Assembly: GCA_963781215.1 (NCBI GenBank)
Contig: CAWAFE010000005.1
Coordinates: 1 to 64,000 of the forward strand
Reading direction: 5' to 3'
Source: AP-15 sp963781215
GTDB lineage: Bacteria; Pseudomonadota; Alphaproteobacteria; ATCC43930; CGMCC-115725
DNA: 64,000 nt
A program made the translations under genes and the position numbers. Below the pieces are notes generated by a model. It was not told where the DNA came from and made no database searches. It was given only the letters and a program-made list of their open reading frames with translations. Within the stretch, counting starts at the first letter, position 1; each line of letters opens with the position of its first letter. This document shows positions 26,583-37,838 of this stretch, piece by piece.

Positions 26583-27863
26583 TCAATGGCCCTCGCTCGG
26601 GTGGCGGGGCAGCGGCCGGCCATCGATCCCTGTCGCGGCCATGCCGAAATGGCGCAACACCGTTGGCGCGATGTCGATCAGCGAGGAGCGGTCGTGGTAG
26701 GTCCCGGGGGCAAAGCCGCCGCCCGAGACGTAGAGAAACGGCCGTTGCTCGTTGCTGCCGAGGCCGCCATGCTGGCCAAAGCCGGTGACTTCCTTGGGCT
26801 CGAGCGAATCGCGGACGATATGGCTGTGGCCCGACACGCCGTGCGGGTTGGCGCGGTCGTCGGCTGCCATGGTGATCGCGATTCGCGCCGGCGTGCCGGT
26901 CGGCAGGCCGGCCTCGGCGAGGGCGCTGTCGGTGAAGACGCGGCCGACCCAGGGTTGGGTTTCGAGGAATTGCGCTACCTGGCCGACCAGGGTGCCCGCC
27001 GGCTCTGCAAAATAGAGCAAGGCGGCGGTCCCGTTGGGTGCCACGACGACATCGGACGAGCCCGGCGCCCGCTTCAGCCCGGCATCGACCAACAGCGCAT
27101 CGAGATCGATCGTCTCGTCGACCGTCTCCATGCCGTGGTCGGAACCGACGACGAAGAGGATGCGCTCGCCGCCGGGATCGAGTGCGGCGACCGTTTCGGC
27201 GACGCGGCGAACATTCTCGTCCGCGCTTCTGATCGCCGCGTGGTGCGCAGGCGAGCCGAGCGGCGCATGGTGTCCGGTGTAATCGGGCTCCGAGAGCCAC
27301 AAGAGCGCCAGCGCCGGCGCTCTCTCGCGCAGCACTTCGCCGCAGAAGCGCTCGGTCACGGCATTGTCGCCGGCATCGCCTTTGGCGACCGCCAGCCCCT
27401 CGGCGGCAGGCAGCGGGCGGCGGCCAGGGCCAAAGCTGCCGGCTGCGTTGTAGACCCAGCCATGGCCATCGGGATCGAGGAAATAGGCCGCCCCCGGCGA
27501 CACGTTCGAGAACGCGATCGCGGTTTGCCCGGCGCGGGCGAGCCGCTCGGCCATCGTCGGCATGTGCAGGGTACGCCCGGTGGCGCGATGCAGACGGTCG
27601 CGGAAATCGGGCTTGCCGACCGATAGGCAGACGAGCCCCTCGCCCTCGTCGAGCGCCATCGTATTACCGAGAAGGCCGTGGCGTGCCGGCAGGCAGCCGG
27701 TCGCGATCGAGGCGGCGCTCGTTCGCGTGGTCGAGGGAAAGACGCTCGAATGGGCGGCGAACCGGGCCGAGCGCCGGGCGAGCCCGGCCAGGAACGGGGC
27801 GTCGCTGGGCGTGATCAGATCGTCCCGCAGGCTGTCGCAGATGACGATGACGGTGCGGTTCAT
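26583..27863 (-). CDS. alkaline phosphatase superfamily nucleotide pyrophosphatase/phosphodiesterase
   Basis: A 426-residue metal-dependent phosphohydrolase of the nucleotide pyrophosphatase/phosphodiesterase branch. The metal-binding Asp is in VIVICDSLRDDL, the nucleophile region is SSVFPSTTRTSAASIATG, and further metal ligands are in LLWLSEPDYTGHHAPLGS, VVGSDHGMETVDETI and GVSGHSHIV. No signal peptide is visible, unlike many secreted relatives. The C-terminus ends with DIAPTVLRHFGM, typical of the family. The ATG at 27863 overlaps the thioesterase stop (ATGA), indicating coupled expression. The natural substrate is unknown. Confidence 0.87.
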   Translation of the reverse strand: MNRTVIVICDSLRDDLITPSDAPFLAGLARRSARFAAHSSVFPSTTRTSAASIATGCLPARHGLLGNTMALDEGEGLVCLSVGKPDFRDRLHRATGRTLHMPTMAERLARAGQTAIAFSNVSPGAAYFLDPDGHGWVYNAAGSFGPGRRPLPAAEGLAVAKGDAGDNAVTERFCGEVLRERAPALALLWLSEPDYTGHHAPLGSPAHHAAIRSADENVRRVAETVAALDPGGERILFVVGSDHGMETVDETIDLDALLVDAGLKRAPGSSDVVVAPNGTAALLYFAEPAGTLVGQVAQFLETQPWVGRVFTDSALAEAGLPTGTPARIAITMAADDRANPHGVSGHSHIVRDSLEPKEVTGFGQHGGLGSNEQRPFLYVSGGGFAPGTYHDRSSLIDIAPTVLRHFGMAATGIDGRPLPRHPSEGH

Positions 27864-28327
27864 TTGGGTGGTTCCTGGTCGAGAGCGGGGTCGCGGGCGA
27901 GGATAGCTCGGCGCAGCGCGGGCGGCAGCGGCGTTTTCTCGCCGGTGGCGTTGACCATTAGGATCAGCGCCGCCCGACCGATGGCGCACAGCCCTTGGCG
28001 CCACACCGCGTATTCCATCTCGAAGCTGGTACGCCCGAGCCGGACCGTGCGAGCGGTTACCAGGATTTCGTCGGCATAGGCGAGCGGGCGATGATAGCGG
28101 ATGCCGGTTTCGGCCATGACCGGCCCCGGTACCGCCGCCGACAGCGTTCCGAGCCCGACCGCTTCGAGATAGCGGTTGCGCGCCTCCTCGAACCATTCGA
28201 AATAGGCGCGGTGGTTGGCGTGTCCGAACGGGTCGCATTCGCTCCAGCGCACCCGGTGCCGGATCGCGAAATTCCAGCCCGGCTCGACCCCGAACCGCAC
28301 CAGTTCGGCCGCAAATCCCTGGTCCAT
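27860..28327 (-). CDS. acyl-CoA thioesterase, 4HBT hotdog family
   Basis: A 155-residue hotdog-fold thioesterase. The signature RHRVRWSECDPFGHANHRAY holds the catalytic Asp of the 4-hydroxybenzoyl-CoA thioesterase class, followed by FEWFEEARNRYLEAVGLG and YHRPLAYADEILVTARTV. The ATG at 28327 gives the conserved N-terminus; the frame is open for another 28 codons upstream without similarity. It overlaps the phosphodiesterase gene by 4 bases and is divergent from glgC, 122 bp away. The acyl-CoA substrate is not predictable. Confidence 0.9.
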   Translation of the reverse strand: MDQGFAAELVRFGVEPGWNFAIRHRVRWSECDPFGHANHRAYFEWFEEARNRYLEAVGLGTLSAAVPGPVMAETGIRYHRPLAYADEILVTARTVRLGRTSFEMEYAVWRQGLCAIGRAALILMVNATGEKTPLPPALRRAILARDPALDQEPPK

Positions 28328-28449
28328 TTGGCGATGGTATGCCGGCGCCGGGTGCGCCGCAATGCAAGCAATGGCGCATCCCAGGTGTCGAAAGCAGCCG
28401 GGATCGGGCATGATGCGGGTCGTTGCAGCCGCGAAGACGGGAGGCGGAC

Positions 28450-29715
28450 ATGCTGTCGGGCGCTCGCATCCAACAGAGGCTGGCCCGCCGCGCGCTGGCG
28501 CTCGTGCTGGCCGGCGGCCGCGGCAGCCGGCTGAGGCAGCTGACCGACCGGCGCGCCAAGCCGGCGGTGTTCTTTGGCGGCAAGTTCCGCCTCATCGACT
28601 TTACATTGTCGAACTGCCTCAATTCCGGGGTCCGGCGGATCACGGTCCTGACCCAGTACAAGGCGCACAGCCTGTTGCGCCATCTGCAGATGGGCTGGTC
28701 CTTTCTGCGCCCGGAGATGAACGAGTTTCTGGATCTCTTGCCTGCGCAACAGCGGCTCGACGAGGCCACCTGGTATCGCGGCACCGCCGACGCCGTCTAC
28801 CAGAATTTCGACATCCTGCGCGCCGCCGGCCCCCAATACTTCATCGTGCTGGCCGGCGACCACATTTATAAAATGGATTATTCGAACATGCTGGCCGACC
28901 ACGTCGACAAGGGCGCCGACTGCACGGTCGCCTGCATCGAGGTGCCGCTCGCGGAGGCCTCGGGCTTCGGCGTCATGGCGGTCGACGATTCGATGCGGAT
29001 CGTCGAATTCAACGAAAAGCCGGCAAACCCGCCGGCGATGGCAGGCAAGCCCGACCGCGCGCTCGCCAGCATGGGGGTCTATGTCTTCACCGCCGAATTC
29101 CTCTACGCCGAGCTCGAACGCGACCGTCGGGATCCGACATCGATCCATGATTTCGGCCGGGACGTGATCCCCAATCTCGTGAGCCGCGGCCTCGCGGTCG
29201 CCCATTCCTTCGAGGAGAGCTGCGTCAAGACGACGCCCGAGGCCGAGGCCTATTGGCGCGATGTCGGCACCATCGACGCTTATTGGGCGGCCAATCTCGA
29301 CCTCGTCTTGCCGGTGCCCTCGCTCGACATCTACGATCCCAACTGGCCGATCTGGACCTACCAGCAGCAATTGCCGCCGGCGAAATTCGTTTTCGACGAC
29401 GACGACAGGCGCGGCATGGCGGTCGATTCGATGGTGTCGGGCGGCTGCATTGTTTCCGGCGCGGTCGTCAGGCGGTCGCTGTTGTTCTCTGGCTGCCGCG
29501 TCAATTCCTATGCCGAGACCCGCGAGGCGGTCCTGCTGCCCGATGTCGAGGTCGGCCGGTCCTCACGTCTCAACAAGGTCGTCGTCGACCGCGGCTGCCG
29601 CATTCCCGAGGGGCTCGTGATCGGCGAAGACCCCGAGATGGACGCACGCCGCTTCTATCGCAGCGACGGCGGCGTCACCCTCGTCACCGCCGAGATGCTG
29701 GCGGCGCTCGACTGA
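28450..29715 (+). CDS. glgC: glucose-1-phosphate adenylyltransferase
   Basis: A 421-residue ADP-glucose pyrophosphorylase, the committed step of glycogen synthesis. Typical blocks are ALVLAGGRGSRLRQLTDRRA, KPAVFFGGKFRLIDFTLSNC, WYRGTADAVYQNFDIL, YFIVLAGDHIYKMDYS, SMGVYVFTAEFLYAEL and YWRDVGTIDAYWAANLDL, with a C-terminal left-handed beta-helix. The ATG at 28450 has GGGAGGCGG upstream. No other glycogen genes are present here, so this is an isolated copy. Confidence 0.97.
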   Translation: MLSGARIQQRLARRALALVLAGGRGSRLRQLTDRRAKPAVFFGGKFRLIDFTLSNCLNSGVRRITVLTQYKAHSLLRHLQMGWSFLRPEMNEFLDLLPAQQRLDEATWYRGTADAVYQNFDILRAAGPQYFIVLAGDHIYKMDYSNMLADHVDKGADCTVACIEVPLAEASGFGVMAVDDSMRIVEFNEKPANPPAMAGKPDRALASMGVYVFTAEFLYAELERDRRDPTSIHDFGRDVIPNLVSRGLAVAHSFEESCVKTTPEAEAYWRDVGTIDAYWAANLDLVLPVPSLDIYDPNWPIWTYQQQLPPAKFVFDDDDRRGMAVDSMVSGGCIVSGAVVRRSLLFSGCRVNSYAETREAVLLPDVEVGRSSRLNKVVVDRGCRIPEGLVIGEDPEMDARRFYRSDGGVTLVTAEMLAALD

Positions 29716-29736
29716 GCACCGTTACGCGCGAGGCGT

Positions 29737-29940
29737 TCAGAAGACCCGGGCCGCGGTGGAGTGGTCCCTGACCCACACCTGGGCCTCGCAGCCGGCCTGC
29801 ATCGCTTCGCGGGCCGCTTCGACGGCGTCGAGGAGAGCCTGCTCCTTGTCGAGATAGGCGCCGTAGACCGCGTTTCCGAGCGTGACCACCCATCGCGCCT
29901 CGCGGCCGTGCCGGCACACATGAAACTCCTTGACACTCAT
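29737..29940 (-). CDS. small DUF2188-like protein
   Basis: A 67-residue protein beginning MSVKEFHVCRHGREARWVVT. Its pattern (a short beta-strand start, a W-V core, then a helix with ALLDAVEAAREAMQAG and a final strand AQVWVRDHS) resembles the DUF2188 family of small proteins, but the match is by eye only. The ATG at 29940 has only a modest ribosome binding site. The frame is open further upstream. It is convergent with glgC, 21 bp away. Function unknown. Confidence 0.55.
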   Translation of the reverse strand: MSVKEFHVCRHGREARWVVTLGNAVYGAYLDKEQALLDAVEAAREAMQAGCEAQVWVRDHSTAARVF

Positions 29941-30122
29941 CCGGTACGCTCCTTGGGCGACAACGGCCGCCATGGCGGGTCTCATCCCCGGTGCCTTGCA
30001 CTCCCAGACGCCATTATCGCCGAGAAGACGCTTTGAATAAAGGCATTTTGTTACGAAGTGACACAAAATATGGCCATGATCCAGATTTGTGCCGCAAAAT
30101 CCGGCAGTTGCCTCGCTGGCTG

Positions 30123-32339
30123 TCATTTCTCCTCGGCGGTGTAGACCCCATCCCAATCGGCCGGCGGCGCCTCGATCTGAAAGTGCGCGATTCGCCGGCG
30201 GTAGAGGTCGTAGACCGGGGCGAGGTGGCGGGCGGCGGCGAGCCGGCCGTCGTCGAGCAGGCGCAACGCCGCCGACCACTCCTGTCGGCGGTAAGCCGTT
30301 AGCAGCGCCGAATGTGGGCCGGCGAGCTCGTCGTCCTCGCCCTCCTCCGGCGGCAGCGTGTAGATGTGGCCGGCGCGGGTCTTGCCCTTGACCGCGACGA
30401 GGTCGACCTCGATCAGCGCGGAACGATCGAGGTGCGATGCGGTATCCTCGCCGATCATCAAATCGACGCCATAGACTTTGCCCAGGCTTTCCAGCCGCGA
30501 GGCGACGTTCACCGGATCACCGAGCAGCGAATAGTCGAAATGCTGCAAGGACCCGAAATTGCCCACACAGCACTCGCCGGTATTGATGCCGATGCCCATG
30601 CGCACCGGCTGGAAGGGCTTGCCCGCCGCCTGCGCTTCGGCCTCCCAGCCGCGGTTCAGCTCGACCAGCTGGCGGCGCATCGCCTGGGCGGCGCGCAGAG
30701 CGTTTCCGGCATGGTCGGGATCGTCGAGCGGCGCGTTCCAGAACGCCATGATGCAGTCGCCGATGTATTTGTCGATGGTTCCCTTCTGCTCGGTGATGAT
30801 CTCGGTCATCGGCGACAGGAAGGTGTTCATGAAATGCGTCAACGTCCTGGCATCCATCCCCTCGGCCAGGGTGGTGAAGCCGCGGATGTCGCAGAACATG
30901 ATCGTCATCTCGCGCATCTCGCCGCCGAGAGCGAGCTTTTCGGGATGGGCGGCGAGCTCGGCGACGTAATGCGGCGACATATAGTGGGAGAAGGCGCTTC
31001 GGATTTCGCGCTGGCGCGCCTCGGTGCGCAGATGGCCCAACAGCGTCGCCACCAGATAAACGAGCGTCAGCACCGCCCAGGGATAGACCGGGTCGATCAA
31101 GAGCTGGGCGTATTTGAAGGCGATCCACGATACCCCAAACGCGGCGGCCACCGCGGCGGCGCCGAGAACGGCGCTGGGAAAGGCGCCGATCCGCGGCAGG
31201 CAGAAGATCAGGACGATGCCGCCCAGGAGCGAGAACAGGATTTCGGCGCCCACCGCCCAGTCGGGCCGGTTGAGGAACGACCCTTGCAGGATCTCGTCGA
31301 GCAGCTGGGCGTGGATTTCGACCCCGGGCACGTCCGGGCCGATCGGCGTCGCCTGCTGATCGTTGATCACGCCGGCGGCCGAGGTGCCGATCAGAACGAT
31401 ATTGTCCTTGAGGAGCGCCGGATCGACTTTCCCGGCCAAAAGGTCGGCGGCGGCGACCGTCCGGTCGGGCTGGCGCGGCGCGTAATGAAGCCACACCCGG
31501 CCGGCGCCATCGGTCGGCACCGTCAACGGTCCGATCCGGATCGCGGTCAACCCGGTGTTTTCGCCAAGGCTCTTTTCGCCGTTGGCGCCGGCCGCACGGC
31601 CGACATAGCTCTTGCCGCCGAACGCGATGCGAAGCACCTCGGCGACGAGCGAGGGATACGGCGCGCCGCGGAATTTCAAGACCAGCGGAACCCGGCGGAC
31701 GACATGGTCCCAGTCGAGATACTGGTTGAGGAACCCGTCGCCGGCGGCAGCCGCTTCGATAATCGGCAAATTGGCGATTACTCCATCGAAGTTTTCGACA
31801 TGGCCGAGCGGGTCGTTGCCGGCAAAGGCGAACCCGGCCTTCTCCGTCGGCGGCCGCGTCGCACCGTGCTCGGTCAGGATGAACCCGGTAACGACCGGAA
31901 TCTTGCCCATCGCCGCCGCGAGCGCCTGGTCGGGATCGGGCAATGTCGCCAACAGCTGCTCGGCCGCCTCGCCGCCGCCGTTTCGAGTTATCAGCGGCAG
32001 CAGCAACCGCGGCGAGGTCCGGTCCGGCTCGGCAAAGTCGATGTCGAAGGCAACGACCGCCGCACCGGCTTGGGCGAGCTTGTCGACCAGCTCGGCGATG
32101 ACGGTTCGCGGCCATGGCCACTGACCGATCTCGGCGAGGCTCTTGTCGTCGATGTCGACGATACGGATGGGCGCGCCGCCGGGCTCGCGCGGATCGGCGC
32201 GCTGATAGATGTCGAAGGTGATCAGCGACAGCCGCTCGAGGAGATCGGGCGCCACGAGGCGCGCGGCGATCGCCACCGCCAGGACCGCGAGCGGCAGCAG
32301 ATGGATCGCGCCGCGGCGAAGGGAGGGGTAGACCGACAT
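30123..32339 (-). CDS. CHASE2-domain adenylate cyclase
   Basis: A 738-residue membrane sensor cyclase. A first helix (LLPLAVLAVAIAARLVA) leads into a long periplasmic CHASE2 domain (IRIVDIDDKSLAEIGQWPWP, AAVVAFDIDFAEPDRTS, VLIGTSAAGVINDQ), then three closely spaced membrane helices, then a class III cyclase domain. Metal-binding Asp residues are in MTIMFCDIRGFTTLAEG and KYIGDCIMAFWNAPLDD. The substrate is probably ATP but is not certain from residues. A C-terminal tail (ALLTAYRRQEWSAALRLLDD) looks like a short TPR-type helix pair. CHASE2 senses unknown signals in other bacteria. It is transcribed away from the NAD-GDH gene. Confidence 0.93.
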   Translation of the reverse strand: MSVYPSLRRGAIHLLPLAVLAVAIAARLVAPDLLERLSLITFDIYQRADPREPGGAPIRIVDIDDKSLAEIGQWPWPRTVIAELVDKLAQAGAAVVAFDIDFAEPDRTSPRLLLPLITRNGGGEAAEQLLATLPDPDQALAAAMGKIPVVTGFILTEHGATRPPTEKAGFAFAGNDPLGHVENFDGVIANLPIIEAAAAGDGFLNQYLDWDHVVRRVPLVLKFRGAPYPSLVAEVLRIAFGGKSYVGRAAGANGEKSLGENTGLTAIRIGPLTVPTDGAGRVWLHYAPRQPDRTVAAADLLAGKVDPALLKDNIVLIGTSAAGVINDQQATPIGPDVPGVEIHAQLLDEILQGSFLNRPDWAVGAEILFSLLGGIVLIFCLPRIGAFPSAVLGAAAVAAAFGVSWIAFKYAQLLIDPVYPWAVLTLVYLVATLLGHLRTEARQREIRSAFSHYMSPHYVAELAAHPEKLALGGEMREMTIMFCDIRGFTTLAEGMDARTLTHFMNTFLSPMTEIITEQKGTIDKYIGDCIMAFWNAPLDDPDHAGNALRAAQAMRRQLVELNRGWEAEAQAAGKPFQPVRMGIGINTGECCVGNFGSLQHFDYSLLGDPVNVASRLESLGKVYGVDLMIGEDTASHLDRSALIEVDLVAVKGKTRAGHIYTLPPEEGEDDELAGPHSALLTAYRRQEWSAALRLLDDGRLAAARHLAPVYDLYRRRIAHFQIEAPPADWDGVYTAEEK

Positions 32340-32532
32340 GAGTGCGAAGCGCTTACATCGACGCGCAGGCGGGCCGGCCGCGTGCGCGACCGATCATCGC
32401 CGAAGCCGGCCCGATTTTCCAGGCTTGTCGACGCGCTAAACATCTTGCTCCGGCGCGGTGCTGCGGCGAGTGTTCCCGCCCCCCAAAGGTGCCGCGCAGC
32501 AAATGCGCGGCTTGTGACGGGCGAGGATCAGG

Positions 32533-35500
32533 ATGGCGAGCACCACCGAAGAAAAGAAGGCAAGGTTGATCGAGAAGGCGGCGGCGCTCGCGGCCGAGAT
32601 CCAGGATCCCGCTGACCGGCCACAGGCCCAATCCTTCATCGCCGAATTCTATGAGCACGTTCCGCCGGTGGACCTCGCCGGCCGAGGCCCCCGCGACCTG
32701 AGCGCCGGTGCACTGGCGCTGTGGCACCTGGCCCGCCGCCGCCGGCCCGGCCGGGCCAAGATCCGCGTCTACAACCCCGACCCGACTGTCGACGGCTGGT
32801 CGTCGCCGCATACCATCGTCGAGATCGTCAACGACGACATGCCGTTCCTCGTCGATTCCGTGACCGGGGCGATCAATGCCGGCGACCGGGTGGTCCGACT
32901 CATCATCCACCCGATCCTGACGGTCGTTCGCGACGCCGACGGCCAGCTGCTGGAAGTGGGCGGTGCCGAAGCATCCGGGCAGCGCGAATCCTGGATGCAG
33001 ATCGCCATCTCCCGAGAGGCGGACCCGGCCAATCTCGCCCGCCTGACGCAGAGCCTGACCGGCGCCCTCGCCGACGTGCGCGCGGCGGTGGCGGATTGGC
33101 AGGCGATGCGGCAGGTGCTCCGCGAGGTCCGCAATGAGCTGTCCGCTGCACCGCCGCCTTGCGTGCCCAGGGCGCAGCTCTCTGAAGCCCAGGATTTTCT
33201 GCGCTGGCTCGACGACGACAACTTCACCTTTCTCGGCTACCGCGAATACGTCTTCGAAGGTGCCGCCGAACCGGCGCGGCCGCCGCTGGGAGTTTTGCGC
33301 GACCCCGACTACCCGGTATTCGGCGGGTTGCGCAACCTGTCGGAGCTGCCGCCCGACGTGCAGGGTTTCGTGCGCCGCCGCGAGCTTCTGATCGTCACCA
33401 AATCGAACCTTCGGGCGACGGTCCACCGCACCGCGCACATGGACGCGGTCGGGCTGCGCCGCTTCGACGCGGGCGGGGCGGTGGTCGGGGTTCGGCTCTT
33501 TCTCGGGCTCTTCACCTCGCTCGCCTACAGCCGCAGCCCGCGCTCGATCCCGCTGCTGCGCCAGAAAGTCCGGCATGTGGTCGAGCGCGCCGGGTTCTCG
33601 CCGATCAGCCATGACGGCAAGGCGCTGCAGCACATTCTCGAACTCGCTGCCGCGCGAGGAGCTGTTCCAGGGCGACGAGAACTGGCTCTACGACACCGCG
33701 ATCGGCATCCTCAACCTGCAGGAGCGGCAGCGCATTGCTGTCTTTGTCCGCCGCGACCCGCTGGAGCGGTTCGTCTCCTGCCTCGTCTACGCGCCGCGCG
33801 AGCGCTACGACACAGCATTGCGGCAGCGCTTCGCGGCGCTGCTCGAGGAGGCCTTTGCCGGGCGGCTTTCCGCGTTCTACACGCATCTCGACGACTCGGT
33901 TCTGGCACGGATCCAGTACGTCATCCGCACGACGCGGGGCGCGGTTCCGGAGGTCGACGTCGCGGCTTTGGAAAGACGGCTGGCCGAGGCCGGGCGGAGC
34001 TGGTCGGATCGGCTCGAAGAAGCCGCATCGGCGTCATTCGGCGAAGCGGAGGCGCACGCCCGGTTGCGCCGCCTCCGAACATTCCCGATCGGCTACCAGG
34101 CCCGCACCGATGCCGCCCAGGCGGTCGCCGATTTGCCTCGAATCGAAGCCGTGCTGGAGGGCTCGCCGCTCGAGGCCTCGCTGCATCCCCGCGACGACGG
34201 CGGGGTTCTCGGCCTGCGGCTCTACCGGGCGAACGAGCCTGCGGTCCTTTCCGACGTGCTGCCGATCCTCGAAAACCTGGGATTGCGCGTCGTCGCGGAA
34301 GAGCCGTTCAGGATCGACGCGGCTGACGGCGCTGCGGTCTGGGTCCACGAGTTTCAGCTCGGCGGCGCCACGGTCAAGGCCGCCGCCGATTCCGCCGCGG
34401 ACCGCACCCGGTTCGAGGAGGCGCTCGTTGCCGCTTGGACGGGAAGGATCGAAAGCGACAGGTTCAACCGTCTCGTCCTCGCCGCCGGCCTCTCGGCCCG
34501 GCAGGTCACGGTGCTGCGCCTCTACGCCAAGGTTCTGCGGCAGGCCGGAACCCCCTTCAGCCAAGCCTATATGGCGGGCGCGCTGGGCGGCCATCCCGAA
34601 ATCGCCCGGCATCTCGTCCAGCTGTTCGAGATCCGCTTCGATCCCGACCATGCCGGCGATCGTTCGCTTGCCGCGATGACCGAAACCCAGGCGATCGACC
34701 ACGCCCTCGATGCCGTCGCCAGCCTCGACGAAGACCTGATCCTGCGCCACTACCGGACCCTGATCCTAAAGACTGTGCGCACCAACTACTGGCAGGTTCT
34801 GCCCTCCGGCGCGCCAAAGCCCTATCTGGCGGTCAAGCTCGCCAGCGCTGAGATCGAGCTGATGCCGCGGCCGCGGCCGCTCTTCGAGATCTACGTCTAC
34901 AGCCCGCAGGTCGAAGGGGTGCACATGCGCGCCGGCCGGGTGGCGCGCGGCGGCATCCGCTGGTCCGACCGCCGCGAAGATTTCCGCACCGAAATCCTCG
35001 GCCTGATGAAGGCGCAGACGGTCAAGAATGCGGTCATCGTCCCAGTCGGGTCGAAGGGCGGCTTTATCGTCAAGCAGCCGCCCGGGTCGCGGGAGAGGCT
35101 CGGGACCGAGGCCGTCGAATGCTACCGGACGCTTATCCGCGGTCTCCTCGACCTGACCGACAACATCGCCGAGGAGAATTCCGCAGGCCATCGCATCGTC
35201 CCGCCGCCGCAGGTGATCCGGCACGACGAGGACGATCCCTACCTCGTCGTCGCGGCCGACAAGGGGACGGCGACGTTCTCCGACTACGCCAACGCGATCT
35301 CGGCAGAATACGGGTTCTGGCTCGGTGACGCGTTTGCCTCGGGCGGGTCCGCCGGCTACGACCACAAAGGGATCGGCATCACCGCGCGTGGCGCCTGGGA
35401 GCTGGTCAAGCGCCATTTCCGCGAGCTGGGGCGCGACATCGAAGAGAGCGAGCTGACCGCGGTCGGCGTCGGCGACATGTCGGGCGACGTGTTCGGCAAC

Positions 35501-37336
35501 GGTATGCTGCAATCGCCTCGCCTCAAGCTCGTCGCGGCTTTCGACCACCGCCACCTGTTCGTCGATCCCGCTCCCGATCCGGCGCCGGGCTTTGCCGAGC
35601 GGCAGCGCCTCTTCCGGCTGCCGCGGTCGAGCTGGGCCGACTACGACCGCGCGCTGATCTCGTCAGGCGGCGGCGTCTTCGAGCGCAGCGCCAAATCGAT
35701 CGAGATCAGCCCCGAGATGAAGCGCGCCTTCGAGATCGAGGCGGACCATCTGACCCCGGCCGAGCTGATCCGCAAGATGCTGGCCGCACCCGTCGACCTC
35801 TTATGGTTCGGCGGCATCGGCACCTTCGTCAAGGCGCCCGACGAGAGCCATGCCCAGGTCGGCGACCACACCAACGACGCGTTGCGCATCAACGGCGACG
35901 AGATCCGGGCCAAGGTGGTCGGCGAGGGCGCCAATCTCGGGGTCACCCAGCGCGGCCGTGTCGCCTATGCGCTGGGCGGCGGCCGGATCGACACCGACGC
36001 GATCGACAATTCCGGCGGGGTCGATCTGTCGGATCACGAGGTCAACATCAAAATCCTGGTCGACCGTGCGATCGCATCGGGCGCGCTCTTGGCGGACGAG
36101 CGCGAGGCCTTGCTCGGCAGCATGACCGGGGACGTCGCCGCCCTGGTGCTGCGCGACAATTACTTGCAGGGCCAGGCATTGTCGGTCGCCGAGGCGCGCG
36201 GTGCGGCGGACCTCGATCGGCAGCTACGGCTGATCCACGAGCTGGAACGCGCCGGACGCCTCGACCGCGCGCTCGAGTTTTTGCCCGACGACGGCACGAT
36301 CGCCCGGCGAGCCGCGCACGGGCGCGGGCTCGTCCGTCCCGAGCTCGCGATCCTGCTCGCCTATGCCAAGATGTCGCTCGACGCCGAGTTGCTGCGCTCC
36401 GACCTGCCCGACGCCGCGGAACTGGCCGACGAGCTGCGCGGCTATTTCCCGAAGCCGCTGCGCGACCGGCTCGGTGCGCGGATCGGCGCCCACCCGCTGC
36501 GCCGGGAGATCGCCGCCACCGTAGTTACCAATGACCTCGTCAATCGCGCCGGCTTCACCTTTGTCCACGACATGCAGGCGCGCACCGGTCGCTCGGCGCC
36601 CGAGGCCGCACGCGCCTATCTGATCGTGCGCGAGGCGTTCGAGCTGCACCCTCTATGGGCCGGGATCGAGGCGCTCGACAACAAAGTTCCGGCCTCGGTG
36701 CAAACCGGCATGCTGATCGAAGTCGCCGGGCTCGTCGAGCATGCCGCCGCCTGGCTGCTGCGCGCCCGAAGGCTCGATATCGGCCGTGAGATCGCCGCCC
36801 TCGCGCCGAATGTGCGCAGCCTCGCCGCCCGGCTGCCCGAACTGCTGCCGTCGCGCGACCGCGACCTCCTCGCCGAGCGCAGCCGGCGGCTCGGCGAAGC
36901 CGGGGTGCCGGAAGCCCTCGCCCTTCGCGTTGGCGGCGCGGCGTTTCTGGCCTTCGCCCTGGAGATCGCCGATCTCGGCCTGCGCTCGGGCCGGCCGCTC
37001 GACCTCACCGCCCGCGTCTATTGGGGTGCGGGCGTGCAATTCGCGCTCGACGAGATGCGCGCCGCCGCGCGCCGGCTGCCGGCCGAAACCTCATGGCAAA
37101 AGCTCGCCGTCGAGGCGACGGTCGACGATGTCGACGCGCTGCAGGCCGATCTCGCCGCGCGGATTCTGGCGGGCGACTGCGCTGCGGAGCCGGACCCGAT
37201 CGCAGCCTGGGTCGCCGCCCGCGCCGCTGCCGTGGCTCCTGCGGAGGCATGCGCCCGGGAATTACGTGCGGCCGCTACGCCCGACTTGGCGTTACTTGTT
37301 GTCGCCGGCCGCCGACTGCGGCAGGCGCTCGGCTGA
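32533..37336 (+). CDS. gdhB: NAD-dependent glutamate dehydrogenase, large 180-kDa type (frameshifted)
   Basis: NAD-GDH of the 180-kDa class, which deaminates glutamate to 2-oxoglutarate. The N-terminal ACT-type regulatory part (NDDMPFLVDSVTGAINAGDR, FLRWLDDDNFTFLGYREYVF) is in one frame and the rest, from LPREELFQGDENWLYDTAIG on, in another. One extra base around 33641-33645 (ATTCTCGAACTCGCTGCCG) accounts for the change; removing it gives exactly 1601 codons, the family norm. Catalytic blocks are intact: RGGIRWSDRREDFRTEILGL, PVGSKGGFIVKQ, DKGTATFSDYANAISAEYG, GSAGYDHKGIGITARGAWE, DMSGDVFGNGML. The ATG at 32533 begins the conserved region. The symbol follows common usage; the gene is also called gdh2. 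Confidence 0.93.
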
Positions 37337-37838
37337 CGCCGCGCGCCACGCATATCGATGACGCTCGCGGCGCCCCTTCGCCTTTGTAGGCGCAAAAGCA
37401 CTTGCCGCACCCTGGCTTTTGAGAAGATCGCTGACGTCAGGCACCCCACTAAGTCGCCAGGCGCACAAAGCCATATCTCAGGCCGGCGACGGAAGCCGCG
37501 GCGGACTGCTAGGGTCGTCATCATGACGCCCAAATCACCGGTTCTAGGGAGGCGACGAAGAAGTCGACAGCGGGGACATCTCTGCGATGACGGGGGCGCA
37601 GCTCAAACCCAGTCCGGGCCAGCAACCCGCGCCAACGGGAAGACCTCGAGATTTATTCGAAATACTGTTCATCAATGCCCGATGACCAAGGGCGTCGCAT
37701 GGCACCGGAGCGACCCGATGAAGATGTGGGATGCCCATCGGTATCCGGAGGTCGGGATTCGACTGTTCCGGCCTCATGGTGTTGCCTTGGAGCATGAAGG
37801 GGCGATGCTCCTCGTCGTCTTCAGCCGGCGGCTGCGCC
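37337..37838. other. 500-bp intergenic region with no supported gene
   Basis: Between the NAD-GDH stop and the symporter-fusion start. Short open frames exist on both strands but none has a convincing start, ribosome binding site or recognisable domain, and base composition is less extreme than in the flanking genes. It may hold the promoter of the fusion gene; I see no clear operator. Confidence 0.4.

Noticed and set aside
30312..32615. 767-codon plus-strand open frame opposite the CHASE2 cyclase
   Set aside because: Antisense shadow of a clear cyclase gene; composition is low complexity and no domain is visible.
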